Shown here piece after piece: positions 19,874 to 29,095 of a DNA stretch of 64,000 nt. Origin of the DNA: Maioricimonas rarisocia (lineage in GTDB: Bacteria > Planctomycetota > Planctomycetia > Planctomycetales > Planctomycetaceae). Below the pieces are notes generated by a model. It searched no databases and was not told the origin of the DNA. It worked only from the letters and a program-made list of their open reading frames with translations. Position 1 is the first letter of the stretch; each line of letters begins with the position of its first letter. Location of the stretch: the NCBI RefSeq assembly GCF_007747795.1, contig NZ_CP036275.1, positions 2,776,853 to 2,840,852 on the forward strand. Reading direction: 5' to 3'. Position numbers and translations under genes: made by a program.

Positions 19874-21501
19874 GGGCGTTTGCCGGCCTGTACCGGAGGC
19901 TCGACGAGACAACCCGGACGACAGAGAAGGTGGCGGCGATGTGCGAGTATTTTCGCACCGTCCCGGCAGCCGATGCGGCCTGGGCCGTCTACTTTCTGAG
20001 CGGTCGACGTCCGAAACGGCTGCTCAAGGCCCGCGACATGGCCGCCTGGTGTGCCGAGATCGCGGAGCTGCCCGACTGGATGTTCGAGGAGTGCTACGAG
20101 TTCGTCGGAGACCTGGCCGAAACGATGGCCCTGCTGTTGCCCGATGCCGACGCGGCATCGGCCGAGCCGCTGCACGTCTGGGTGGAAGAGGAACTGCTGC
20201 CTCTGCGTGGACGTGAACCGGAAGAGCAACGTCAGCGCGTGCAACAGGCGTGGCGGCGGATGGACCGGCACGAGCGGTTCGTGTGGAACAAGCTGATCAC
20301 TGGCGGGTTCCGCGTCGGTGTCTCCCAGCGACTGGTCACTCGGGCACTGGCGGAGACGTTCGACGTGCCCGCGGCGGTGATCGCTCACCGACTCATGGGG
20401 GACTGGGAGCCGACGCCGGACTTCTTCGCGAGCCTCACGTCGCAGGAAACGGGCGATGTCGATCTCAGCCGTCCGTATCCGTTCTGCCTGGCGCATCCAC
20501 ACGAACGGGAGGTCGATGATCTCGGTGACATCTCCGACTGGTTGATCGAGTGGAAGTGGGACGGGATCCGGGCACAGCTCATCCGGCGAGAGGGAGAGAC
20601 ATTCCTCTGGTCCCGGGGCGAGGAGATGGTGTTGCCCCGGTTCCCCGAACTGGATCCGGCAGCCGCCCTGCTGCCATCCGGAACCGTTCTGGACGGTGAG
20701 ATTGTTGGTTGGAAAGAGGGGGCAGTGCTTCCATTCGGGCAGCTGCAGCGCCGGATCGGTCGCAAGACGGTGGGCAAGAAGCTGCTCCGCGACGTGCCGG
20801 CTGCATTCATCGCGTTCGATCTGCTGGAAGACGGCGGCAGTGACGTGCGGAGCAGGCCCCTCTCCTGGCGTCGCGAACGACTGGAGCAGGTGCTGGATGA
20901 TCTGGCGGAGACGCATGCCCGTTCCTCCGTCATTGATACGCCGGTCCCGATCTTCCCCTCGCCGCTGGTTGAAGCGTCAACCTGGGAGGAATGCCGGACC
21001 GTTCGCGAGGAGAGCCGCGATCGCAACGTTGAAGGTCTGATGCTCAAACGAATGGATTCCGGGTACGCGACCGGCCGCGTCACCGGCGTCTGGTGGAAAT
21101 GGAAGGTGGCCCCTTACACCATCGATGCCGTGCTTATTTACGCCCAGCGGGGACACGGGCGCCGGGCGGGACTGTATTCCGACTACACCTTCGCGGTCTG
21201 GGACGGCGAGACGCTCGTTCCCTTCGCGAAAGCGTATTCGGGGCTGACGGATGAAGAGATGCGACGCGTCGACAACTTTGTGCGTCAGAACACGCTGGAG
21301 CGATTCGGACCGGTCCGCAGCGTTCGTGCCCAGCTGGTCTTCGAACTCGCCTTCGAGGGGATTCAACGCTCGACGCGGCATAAGTCGGGGATTGCCGTCC
21401 GGTTTCCCCGCATGGCACGTTGGCGCACGGACAAGAAGCCGGAAGACGCTGACTCGCTGGAGACGATCCGGGCCCTGCTGCCAGCGGAGGAGGGATCGTG
21501 A
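19870..21501 (+). CDS. ATP-dependent DNA ligase (cisplatin-damage-response type)
   Basis: Seals nicks using ATP. The adenylated lysine is Lys229 in EWKWDGIRAQ (motif I KxDG variant KWDG). Other nucleotidyltransferase motifs follow: LDGEIVGW (III), FIAFDLLE (IIIa), VEGLMLKR (IV) and WWKWK (V). An N-terminal helical DNA-binding domain spans roughly residues 1-200 and an OB fold ends the protein (543 residues). This matches the family named for cisplatin damage response, encoded with an exonuclease and a helicase. It overlaps both neighbours by four bases, so the three proteins are translationally coupled. Confidence 0.93.
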   Translation: MRAFAGLYRRLDETTRTTEKVAAMCEYFRTVPAADAAWAVYFLSGRRPKRLLKARDMAAWCAEIAELPDWMFEECYEFVGDLAETMALLLPDADAASAEPLHVWVEEELLPLRGREPEEQRQRVQQAWRRMDRHERFVWNKLITGGFRVGVSQRLVTRALAETFDVPAAVIAHRLMGDWEPTPDFFASLTSQETGDVDLSRPYPFCLAHPHEREVDDLGDISDWLIEWKWDGIRAQLIRREGETFLWSRGEEMVLPRFPELDPAAALLPSGTVLDGEIVGWKEGAVLPFGQLQRRIGRKTVGKKLLRDVPAAFIAFDLLEDGGSDVRSRPLSWRRERLEQVLDDLAETHARSSVIDTPVPIFPSPLVEASTWEECRTVREESRDRNVEGLMLKRMDSGYATGRVTGVWWKWKVAPYTIDAVLIYAQRGHGRRAGLYSDYTFAVWDGETLVPFAKAYSGLTDEEMRRVDNFVRQNTLERFGPVRSVRAQLVFELAFEGIQRSTRHKSGIAVRFPRMARWRTDKKPEDADSLETIRALLPAEEGS

Positions 21502-24032
21502 CGGACGATGCCTCGACCACAGTGCCGTCCTCGTCGACCTCACGACCGGTCGCGGCGGCACGTCGCCGCATCGTGGAGTGGTTCGCGACACAGGGCTGGA
21601 AGCCGTTCCGCTTTCAGCGACAGATGTGGAACGCGTATCTGGATGGTCAGTCCGGTCTGCTTCATTCCTCGACGGGGACGGGCAAGACGCTCGCGGCGTG
21701 GATGGGGCCGCTGATTGAGTCCCTGGCGGAGTCGCGACGCAAACCGGGGCGGAGCAGCCGTCGCGCGGCTACCGAACCACTCCGCGTGCTCTGGATCACT
21801 CCGCTGCGAGCGCTCGCCGCCGATACTGCGAATGCCCTGCAGCGACCGCTCGATGATCTGGAGATCGACTGGACACTCGAAACGCGAACGGGTGACACGT
21901 CGTCGAGTGTGCGAGCGCGTCAGCGAAGGCGGCTTCCCACGGCGCTCATTACGACGCCCGAATCTCTCTCCCTGTTGCTGACCCGTGCCGATGCCCGTGA
22001 GCAGTTCGCGTCGCTGAGGACCGTCATCGTCGACGAGTGGCACGAACTCCTGTCGACCAAGCGGGGCGTGCAGACCGAGCTGGCACTCGCGCGACTCCGC
22101 CGATGGTCCCCTCCCCTGCGAGTCTGGGGATTGTCAGCCACGCTGGGCAATCTGGACGAGGCTTTGCGAACTCTGCAGGGCAGCCGGGTGATCGAAGGGG
22201 ACGACTCCGCGAACAAGGTCATCGCGGCCCCGACGAGCAAGCGATTCCGCGTCGACACGTTGATCCCGGCGACAATCGAGCGGTTCCCCTGGGCGGGGCA
22301 CATGGGACTGCGGCAACTGGAAAGTGTCGCCAGTGAACTCGATTCCTGTCGATCGGCCCTTGTCTTTACCAACACACGGTTCCAGGCGGAACAATGGTAT
22401 CAGGCGCTGCTGCAGGCCCGGCCGCACTGGGCCGGCGAGATCGCGTTGCATCACGGCTCGCTCGATCAACAGACCCGCGGCTGGGTCGAGGACGGCCTGC
22501 GTCAGGGAACTGTCCGTTGCGTCGTCTGTACCTCGAGTCTCGATCTGGGCGTCGACTTCAGCCCGGTCGAGCGCGTGCTGCAGGTGGGAAGTCCGAAGGG
22601 CGTCGCCCGTCTGCTGCAACGGGCCGGGCGAAGCGGCCATCAACCTGGTGCAGTCAGTCGTGTTTCCTGCGTCCCGACGCACGCCTTCGAGCTGATCGAG
22701 TTTGCTGCGGCCCGGGATGCGATCGAAGCCGGGAAGATCGAACGCCGGCGACCCGTCGAGAATCCGATCGATGTGCTGGTTCAGCATGCCGCGACGATCG
22801 CTCTGGGAAGCGGATTCGACGCCGACGACCTGCTCGACGAAGTCCGGACGACCCACAGCTTTCGCTCGCTGCACGAAGACGACTGGGAGTGGGTCCTCGA
22901 CTTCGTCACACGGGGAGGAGAAGCTCTCCGGGCCTACCCCGACTATCACCGCGTGCAGTTCGATGGAGAGAAGTACCGACTGCTCGACAAACGACTGGCG
23001 CGGCAGCATCGCATGTCGATCGGAACGATCGTCGCTGATGCCGCGTTGACGGTCCGCTATCTCAAGGGGCCGCGGCTGGGGACGGTCGAAGAATCGTTTA
23101 TCTCACGACTGCAGCCGGGGGATCACTTCACCTTCGCCGGTCGCAGTCTCGAACTGGTGAAAGTGCACGACATGGAGGTGCTCGTACGTCGGTCGAAACG
23201 GGTCGGAGGGCGGATTCCCCGCTGGATGGGGGGCCGCATGCCCCTTTCCACCGAACTGGCCCGTGCCGTCCGGGGAAAGCTCGAAGAGGCGCTGCACGGC
23301 GAGTTTCGCGGACCGGAAATGCAGGCGGTCCGGCCGCTCCTCGAACTGCAGACGCGGTGGTCCCGCCTGCCGGCGGCAGATGAGCTGCTGATCGAGCGAA
23401 TCACCACCCGCGAGGGACATCACCTGTTCATCTATCCGTTCGCGGGACGCCTGGTGCACGAAGGGCTCGCTCCCCTGCTGGCCTGGCGAATGTCGCGGCT
23501 GGCTCCCATCACGTTCGCGATGTCCGTCAACGACTACGGACTCGAACTGCTGTCGTCTCAACCCGCGCCGTTCGAACAAGCGCTGGATTGCGGGCTGCTC
23601 AGCACAGATTCGCTCGCCGACGACATTGCCGCGAGCCTGAATGCGGCCGAAATGGGAAAACGACAGTTTCGCGAGATTGCCCGGATTGCCGGCCTTGTCT
23701 TCGAGGGCTATCCGGGATCGCGGAAGTCGACGCGACAGCTGCAGGCGTCGACGGGACTGCTCTACGACGTGTTTTCGAACTACGACCCCGGCAATCTGCT
23801 GCTGCGGCAGGCGCGTGTCGAAGTCCTCGAGCGCCAGCTGGAGCATCGCCGGATTCACGCGACGCTCGATCGACTTCAGCAGAGTCGACTCGTGCTGAGC
23901 GAACCGTCCCGGCCCACGCCGCTGGCGTTCCCTCTGCTGGTGGACCGACTGCGGGAGCGGCTCAGTTCCGAAAAGCTGGCCGATCGCGTGAAGAGGCTTC
24001 AGCAGTCGCTGGAGAAGGCGGCCGGCAGGTGA
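21498..24032 (+). CDS. Ligase-associated DEXH-box helicase (Lhr-like)
   Basis: A superfamily 2 helicase of 844 residues. Walker A is STGTGKTLAAW (Lys63), motif II is the Lhr-type DEWH (residues 179-182), motif III is LSATLGNLDE, and motifs V and VI are CTSSLDLGVDF and QRAGRSGHQ. The C-terminal part contains the winged-helix and long Lhr-type extension. Lhr proteins unwind DNA or DNA:RNA; the ligase-linked form is thought to work with the exonuclease and ligase on damaged DNA. The GTG start overlaps the ligase stop (GTGA). It converges with the phosphatase gene seven bases away. Confidence 0.93.
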   Translation: MTDDASTTVPSSSTSRPVAAARRRIVEWFATQGWKPFRFQRQMWNAYLDGQSGLLHSSTGTGKTLAAWMGPLIESLAESRRKPGRSSRRAATEPLRVLWITPLRALAADTANALQRPLDDLEIDWTLETRTGDTSSSVRARQRRRLPTALITTPESLSLLLTRADAREQFASLRTVIVDEWHELLSTKRGVQTELALARLRRWSPPLRVWGLSATLGNLDEALRTLQGSRVIEGDDSANKVIAAPTSKRFRVDTLIPATIERFPWAGHMGLRQLESVASELDSCRSALVFTNTRFQAEQWYQALLQARPHWAGEIALHHGSLDQQTRGWVEDGLRQGTVRCVVCTSSLDLGVDFSPVERVLQVGSPKGVARLLQRAGRSGHQPGAVSRVSCVPTHAFELIEFAAARDAIEAGKIERRRPVENPIDVLVQHAATIALGSGFDADDLLDEVRTTHSFRSLHEDDWEWVLDFVTRGGEALRAYPDYHRVQFDGEKYRLLDKRLARQHRMSIGTIVADAALTVRYLKGPRLGTVEESFISRLQPGDHFTFAGRSLELVKVHDMEVLVRRSKRVGGRIPRWMGGRMPLSTELARAVRGKLEEALHGEFRGPEMQAVRPLLELQTRWSRLPAADELLIERITTREGHHLFIYPFAGRLVHEGLAPLLAWRMSRLAPITFAMSVNDYGLELLSSQPAPFEQALDCGLLSTDSLADDIAASLNAAEMGKRQFREIARIAGLVFEGYPGSRKSTRQLQASTGLLYDVFSNYDPGNLLLRQARVEVLERQLEHRRIHATLDRLQQSRLVLSEPSRPTPLAFPLLVDRLRERLSSEKLADRVKRLQQSLEKAAGR

Positions 24033-24039
24033 TCGGGAT

Positions 24040-24957
24040 TCAGGGTGGCCCGTCCGATGGTCTGCGATCCGGCCACAATCCCGCGAGCCCCCCGAACAGT
24101 CGCAGCGGCGCGAGCAGATTGTCTTTCAGCGGGATCTTGCGGTTGTTGATCCGCAGCAGCATCGCGGTGATTCCCTCCCTGTCCACGTTCTCGCTGTGCC
24201 AGTGTTCGAGCGTCTCCAAGACGGCAGGGAAGATCTCCTGGGGAGGCAGTTCCCCGAACGACTGCAGCAACGCACGCAATCCGCCAGTTCCCACCGGCCC
24301 GCCGCTGGCGGTCAGCGAGCTGGTCAGGGCGTCGGTCATGCAGAAGACGAGGTCATCCTGCTCGACACGGGTCGTCGAGACGTCGTACCGGGCGTTCTCG
24401 TCCACTCCGAGGGGAACACTCCGCCCTCCACGCTCTTCGGAATCGGGGTTCTCGAGGAATCGCCAGCTTCGGAGCGACCGGCGATAGATGAGCGGTACGG
24501 GATGACCGGCGGCACAGACCGACAGCGTGCGAGTGGGAAGAAAGTAGGTGGTGAACAGCCCGCTCGCGAAACCTTGTTGACCTGCCGTCCGGGCGAACTG
24601 CTGATTGACCGCCGTCACCAGACGTTCCTGGTTGACCAGATTGATGTTCCTTCGCATCTGCTGCCGCAGCTCCTCGGCCAGATGCGGCACGCTGGAGCCG
24701 TGTCCTGAAACGTCGGCAAGCAGAGTCCTCGAGATCCGCCCCGAGGCACAGGAGGAAAGAAAGTAGACATCCTCGCCTCCACTCGCGGTGCGCAGAGACG
24801 ACGGACTGCTGTGCACCCAGACGTCCAGACCCGTCATCGCGACGGATTCGCAGACCGCGTGGTGTCCTCCCCAGACTTCCATGCACTGCATACGCCGATC
24901 GAAGTCGGCAGTAGCCGGGTCGTCTTCGACAGGGTTGTCTATTCGGGGGGACGACAT
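24040..24957 (-). CDS. PP2C/SpoIIE-type serine/threonine phosphatase
   Basis: The 305-residue product has the SpoIIE phosphatase core: LLADVSGHGSSVPHLAEELR (metal Asp and the Gly-His-Gly loop), the central GLFTTYFLPTRTLSVCAAGHPVPLIYRR, PLGVDENARYD, and FCMTDALTSS with a metal Asp. The usual DDIT near the end reads REGIT, so one acidic ligand may be absent. It carries no GAF, PAS, HAMP or receiver domain in this reading, only a short N-terminus. The start is uncertain: ATG codons lie at 24957 and 24975, and the frame is open to a TTG at 25113. In other bacteria such proteins act on anti-anti-sigma factors, but none is adjacent. Confidence 0.82.
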   Translation of the reverse strand: MSSPRIDNPVEDDPATADFDRRMQCMEVWGGHHAVCESVAMTGLDVWVHSSPSSLRTASGGEDVYFLSSCASGRISRTLLADVSGHGSSVPHLAEELRQQMRRNINLVNQERLVTAVNQQFARTAGQQGFASGLFTTYFLPTRTLSVCAAGHPVPLIYRRSLRSWRFLENPDSEERGGRSVPLGVDENARYDVSTTRVEQDDLVFCMTDALTSSLTASGGPVGTGGLRALLQSFGELPPQEIFPAVLETLEHWHSENVDREGITAMLLRINNRKIPLKDNLLAPLRLFGGLAGLWPDRRPSDGPP

Positions 24958-25439
24958 TGAGCGTTCGTTTCGCATGTCGGTCTGGGCCGGGAGCGATCTC
25001 CCCTGCAGAACAGACGGTTGGCCCGTGCAGGCTGACATCGCTTCGGTCAATGCTCCTGAGGTCGAGTTGGATTCCAACGGGCCCTCGGGGCGGCAGGTGG
25101 TGAGCTGCCGCAATCCTGCGCATGCCCACCGTGCGGCGAATCGGGCAGTTTCGACCCTCTCTCATCGGAGATCGTCGCTGCATGACAAGTCGCCTGAGCG
25201 AGTTTATAGCCGGTCCCGCCAATCCGGCGAATCAGATGAACCAAAGGAAATCGGCAGAGACGGAAATCGTGTTCCTCTGCCGGTGATCGTCCGTTGCCAC
25301 CACCTGGGGACCGCCTAGAACGAGGCGAGGTTCAATGATCACGACCGGTCGATCAGATCTGCCTCGGAAGTTCGAGTTTCCAGCGGCTTCCAACGGGACG
25401 CCGCTCCACACCGTTTCCAGTTGAATCGCAGGTCTCCCC
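24958..25439. other. Intergenic region between the phosphatase and fasciclin genes
   Basis: About 480 bases between two divergent genes. Leftward, a TATAAA element near 25205 could drive the phosphatase gene, though its -35 is poor. If so, the true start might be further upstream than 24957. No gene or repeat is seen. Confidence 0.4.
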
Positions 25440-26498
25440 ATGAAACGTTTCGCTCTATCCGCAGTTGCACTGTTCGCACTGTTCGCTTTGTCGAATCGTC
25501 CTGCGCAGGCAGCCGAGAAGTCCGACATCGTCGACACGGCCGTTGCGGCTGGCTCGTTCAACACGCTTGCGACCGCGCTGAAGTCCGCCGGCCTGGTGCA
25601 CGCTCTCAAGGGAGAGGGGCCATTCACCGTCTTCGCTCCGACAGATGAAGCATTCGGCAAGTTGCCGGAAGGAACCGTCGAGAACCTGCTGAAGCCCGAG
25701 AACCGCGACCAGTTAACCGCAATCCTCACCTACCACGTCGTCCCCGGGAAGGTTATGGCTGAACAGGTTGTCGGCCTGAACGGGGCGATCTCGCTGAACG
25801 GTCAGCGAGTCGACATCAAAGTCGCTGACGACAAGGTGCAGGTGGATGGAGCTCAGGTCGTGAAGACAGACATTGCCTGCAGCAACGGCGTCATTCACGT
25901 CATCGACAGTGTGATCCTGCCGGCAAGCGACAACATTCCGACAACCGCGGCCAATGCGAGTCAGTTCAAAACGCTGCTGACCGCTGTCAAAGCGGCCGGT
26001 CTGGCAGAAGTTCTGTCCGGCGAGGGACCGTTTACCGTCTTCGCTCCGACCGATGACGCGTTCGCCAGGCTGCCGGAAGGAACCGTCGAGAGTCTGCTCG
26101 AACCGCAGAATCGCGACCAGCTCACCGCCATCCTGAAATATCACGTTGTCTCCGGCCGCGTGTATTCCGAGCAGGCACTTGAAGCCGGCAAGGCAAAGAC
26201 GCTGCAGGGACGTCCGATCCGCATTCGCGTTGTCGACGGCAAGGCGAAGGTGAACAAGGCGGGGATCGTTGCGACCGACGTTGATGCCTCAAACGGCGTG
26301 ATCCACGTCATCGATACCGTGCTGCTGCCGCCCAAGGGCAAGAAGTCGGCCGAGGTGGCGCCGCCCGCCGCCGCTCCCGTCGCAGCTGCTCCCGTTCACG
26401 CGTCGAAGAGTCGCACTTCGAGTTGCAGTGGGAATGCTGCCCGTCCCTACCAGTCTACGGCTTCCCGTCGCGTGGTCCGCTACCACTACTCACGGTGA
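25440..26498 (+). CDS. Secreted protein with two fasciclin (FAS1) domains
   Basis: A 352-residue adhesion-type protein. A signal peptide ([24 protein letters not shown]) is followed by two FAS1 domains, about residues 28-160 and 175-300. Each has the conserved opening [13 protein letters not shown], LPEGTVE, LTAILxYHVV and the closing [10 protein letters not shown]. The domains are close copies even at DNA level, so the gene arose by internal duplication. The C-terminus is a Pro/Ala linker and a basic Ser/Arg-rich tail. FAS1 domains mediate cell-surface or matrix adhesion; the ligand is unknown. It is followed by a strong terminator. Confidence 0.93.
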   Translation: MKRFALSAVALFALFALSNRPAQAAEKSDIVDTAVAAGSFNTLATALKSAGLVHALKGEGPFTVFAPTDEAFGKLPEGTVENLLKPENRDQLTAILTYHVVPGKVMAEQVVGLNGAISLNGQRVDIKVADDKVQVDGAQVVKTDIACSNGVIHVIDSVILPASDNIPTTAANASQFKTLLTAVKAAGLAEVLSGEGPFTVFAPTDDAFARLPEGTVESLLEPQNRDQLTAILKYHVVSGRVYSEQALEAGKAKTLQGRPIRIRVVDGKAKVNKAGIVATDVDASNGVIHVIDTVLLPPKGKKSAEVAPPAAAPVAAAPVHASKSRTSSCSGNAARPYQSTASRRVVRYHYSR

Positions 26499-26570
26499 TG
26501 CGGGACGGCAGCATGCATAGAGCGACCACGTGATCCCAGCGACGTGGAATTCGTGAATCAATGCCCAGCC

Positions 26571-26608
26571 GACGGTCCGGAAGCCATTTCCGGGCCGTCT
26601 TTCTTCTT
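26571..26608 (+). terminator. Rho-independent terminator after the fasciclin gene
   Basis: GACGGTCCGGAA (26571-26582) pairs with TTCCGGGCCGTC (26588-26599), one mismatch and a 5-base loop, then TTTCTTCTT. It lies between the fasciclin stop and the end of convergent arfB. Confidence 0.8.
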
Positions 26609-26633
26609 GCGCAGTTCGAATCTCTCTGGCATC

Positions 26634-27074
26634 TCAGTCGTCGTAGCCGGGCCGACGCCGCGACTGCTTCCGCTCGGACTTCTTCTTCTTGTCCGACAGG
26701 CGACGTTCGTGAGCACGGCGTGGCGTTCGGGTTGGCCGCCGGACCTTCCTGCGATGACACGCCTTCTCGACAATTTCCTGCAGGCGGTCCAGGCAGTCCC
26801 GCTGGTTTCGCTTCTGCTCGCGAAACCGCTGACTAGCGATCATCAGATCGCCTTCGGTGGTGATCCGATTGCTGTTCTGCTCGATCAGCCGGGCCCGCAC
26901 TTCTTCAGGAAGCGACGCGGTTTCGGTGACCCGCCATCGCAGCTGCACGCGGGTGTTGAGCTTGTTGACGTTCTGACCGCCGGGACCGGAACTCCGCGAG
27001 TAAATGAACTCAAACTCGCTGAGCGGAATCCGGATGCGTCGGTTGACGATGAGCTCGGTCGGCGGACTGGACAT
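26634..27074 (-). CDS. arfB: Alternative ribosome-rescue factor (peptidyl-tRNA hydrolase ArfB)
   Basis: A 146-residue codon-independent release factor that frees peptides from ribosomes stalled on truncated mRNA. The catalytic GGQ is at residues 32-34 (SSGPGGQNVNKLNT), and no codon-recognition domain is present. The C-terminal tail is very basic (DKKKKSERKQSRR), as required for insertion into the empty mRNA entry channel. It is divergent from the LarA-like gene 140 bases away and converges on the fasciclin terminator. The gene is stand-alone. Confidence 0.93.
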   Translation of the reverse strand: MSSPPTELIVNRRIRIPLSEFEFIYSRSSGPGGQNVNKLNTRVQLRWRVTETASLPEEVRARLIEQNSNRITTEGDLMIASQRFREQKRNQRDCLDRLQEIVEKACHRRKVRRPTRTPRRAHERRLSDKKKKSERKQSRRRPGYDD

Positions 27075-27214
27075 TGCGCGATGGATACTTGAGCATTGTT
27101 CTGTCGAAGTCGGAACTCATCTTCGGTGTCGAGGGGCTCGGGATGCAAGCCCGTCGCCGCCCCGATACCGGACCGACATCGTCTCTTCTTCGGCTGCACC
27201 GGGTGATTTCCACA

Positions 27215-28516
27215 ATGACAGATCCCAGCTTTGTCGGACCGCGGATGGTCCCCGTCCGTCAGCAGTTCGACCGGACACGCGTCGAGAATGTCGCCGACGA
27301 AGTCGAGCGGCAACTGCAACGGTTGCGGTTGGAAGAGACGATTCGTCCCGGAGAGACTGTCGCGGTCACTGTCGGCAGTCGTGGCATCGCCGGAATCGCG
27401 ACCATCACGCGGGCGATCGTCGAGCACCTCAAGTCGATCTCCGCAGCGCCGTTTCTTGTGCCCGCGATGGGGAGTCACGGCGGGGGAACGGTCGAGGGGC
27501 AACTGGGCGTGCTGCGGGAGTACGGCGTCACCGAAGAGTCGATGGGTGTGCCGATTCGGGCGTCGATGGAAACGGTCATCGTCGATCGGACCGCGCAGGG
27601 GATCCCGGTCCATTTCGATCGTCATGCCAGCGAAGCGGATCACGTCCTCGTCGCCAACCGCATCAAGCCGCATACCGGATTCGTTGGCGAAATCGAGTCC
27701 GGACTGCACAAGATGATGCTGATCGGCCTGGGAAAGCAGGCGGGGGCAGTCACCTATCACCGCGCCATCAAGGACCACACCTTTCCCGAGATCATCTCGG
27801 CTGTCGCCGACGTCGTGCTCAAACGATGTTCCGTCGTTGCCGGGCTGGCCATTGTCGAAAACGCTTACGACGAGACGGCACTCATCGAGGCGGTGGCACC
27901 GGCCGAATTCCTGGACCGTGAGAAAGAGCTGCTGCTGCAGGCGCGCCGCTGGCTTCCGCGACTGCCAGTGGCAGAGGTCGACCTGCTCATCATCGACCGC
28001 ATCGGGAAGGACATCAGCGGCACCGGCATGGATACGAATGTCGTGGGACGCAAGAGAAAGGACGATGCGGCGACGCCGCAGGACGACGTCAGCTGCAAAC
28101 GCATCTTCGCGCGGGGGCTCTCAGCGGGGTCGCACGGAAACGCGACCGGCATCGGTCTGGCCGAGTTTACGACCCGCTGCGTCGTCGGCCAGATTGACGA
28201 ACACTCCACCCGGGTCAACTGCATCACCAGCGGCCATCCGAGAGCGGGAATGATTCCGCTGGTCTTCGATTCCGATCGTGAAGTGATCGATGCGGCCCTG
28301 CAGACAATCGGGATGGTCGAGCCGCACGAGGCACGGGTGATTCAGATCACGGACACTCTGCATCTGGCAGAGCTGCTGATCAGTGAACCCTGCGTGGAAG
28401 AAGCGAAGCGTTCAGACGGGCTCGAGATTCTCGGAGAAGCGTCCCCGATGCAGTTCGACGAGCAGGGCAACCTGCCCGACGTCGCATCGCTGTTCGAACA
28501 GCAGAAACGGGGCTGA
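27215..28516 (+). CDS. Lactate-racemase-like (LarA/DUF2088) protein
   Basis: The 433-residue protein opens with a Rossmann-like half (GETVAVTVGSRGIAGIATITRAIVEHL; APFLVPAMGSHGGGTVEGQ) and shows ANRIKPHTGFVGEIESGLHKMMLIGLGKQAG. These recall the DUF2088/LarA N-terminal fold, in which a nickel-pincer cofactor is bound. LarB, LarC and LarE maturation genes are not adjacent, and I cannot verify the cofactor-binding lysine and histidines, so racemase activity is only a possibility. The ATG at 27215 is preferred to the longer open frame from 27074. Family call is moderate; the gene itself is certain. Confidence 0.75.
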   Translation: MTDPSFVGPRMVPVRQQFDRTRVENVADEVERQLQRLRLEETIRPGETVAVTVGSRGIAGIATITRAIVEHLKSISAAPFLVPAMGSHGGGTVEGQLGVLREYGVTEESMGVPIRASMETVIVDRTAQGIPVHFDRHASEADHVLVANRIKPHTGFVGEIESGLHKMMLIGLGKQAGAVTYHRAIKDHTFPEIISAVADVVLKRCSVVAGLAIVENAYDETALIEAVAPAEFLDREKELLLQARRWLPRLPVAEVDLLIIDRIGKDISGTGMDTNVVGRKRKDDAATPQDDVSCKRIFARGLSAGSHGNATGIGLAEFTTRCVVGQIDEHSTRVNCITSGHPRAGMIPLVFDSDREVIDAALQTIGMVEPHEARVIQITDTLHLAELLISEPCVEEAKRSDGLEILGEASPMQFDEQGNLPDVASLFEQQKRG

Positions 28517-28524
28517 GTGGACGA

Positions 28525-28977
28525 CTACGCCCGCGCGGTTGGCAGGATCATGTCGGCCTTCCAGTAGTCCTTCAGCTGGGCGACCAGATCCAGAAACTCG
28601 TCGAGATTGATCGGCTTGGTGAGGAAGCCCTGCACGCGAAGATTGCGGCAGGACTCTTCGACGTTTTCCTCGGCCGTCCCGGTCATGATGACGACCGGAA
28701 TGTCCTTGAGTTCGTCATCCTGGCGGATCTCGGACAGCAGTTCCTGCCCGCTGATCCCGGGAAGCATCAGGTCGAGCAGGACCAGATCCGGCTGCGGCGC
28801 GCGGACAAACTTGCCCTGGCGACAGAGAAACTGCTGCGCTTCTTCACCGCTGGTCAGCCAGGTCATGCGGTGTTCGATCTTGCCCTGCTTGAGGGCACCA
28901 ATCGTCAGTCGCGCCGCCATCAGGCTGTCTTCGACCAGCAGCACTTCCATGGGGCGCCCAACGGTTTCCCGCTGCAT
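28525..28977 (-). CDS. Stand-alone response-regulator receiver protein
   Basis: A single CheY-like receiver of 150 residues. The acidic pair is Glu16-Asp17 (LLVEDS), the phospho-acceptor is Asp69 (VLLDLMLPG), Thr99 is in MTGT and Lys121 in LTKP, so all switch residues are present. There is no output domain, so it must act by protein contact. The start ATG at 28977 has GGAGG eight bases upstream, better than a GTG at 28992. No histidine kinase is nearby. Confidence 0.93.
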   Translation of the reverse strand: MQRETVGRPMEVLLVEDSLMAARLTIGALKQGKIEHRMTWLTSGEEAQQFLCRQGKFVRAPQPDLVLLDLMLPGISGQELLSEIRQDDELKDIPVVIMTGTAEENVEESCRNLRVQGFLTKPINLDEFLDLVAQLKDYWKADMILPTARA

Positions 28978-29095
28978 GGAATTCCCCTCCACCTCGATGT
29001 CCCGGGGTTGTCTTTGTTTCGAGGTGACAGATCGAACGATCCGGAGGCCCAGACCGTATTCGTTCGACCCACCTCATACCGACGGGACGCGAAAT

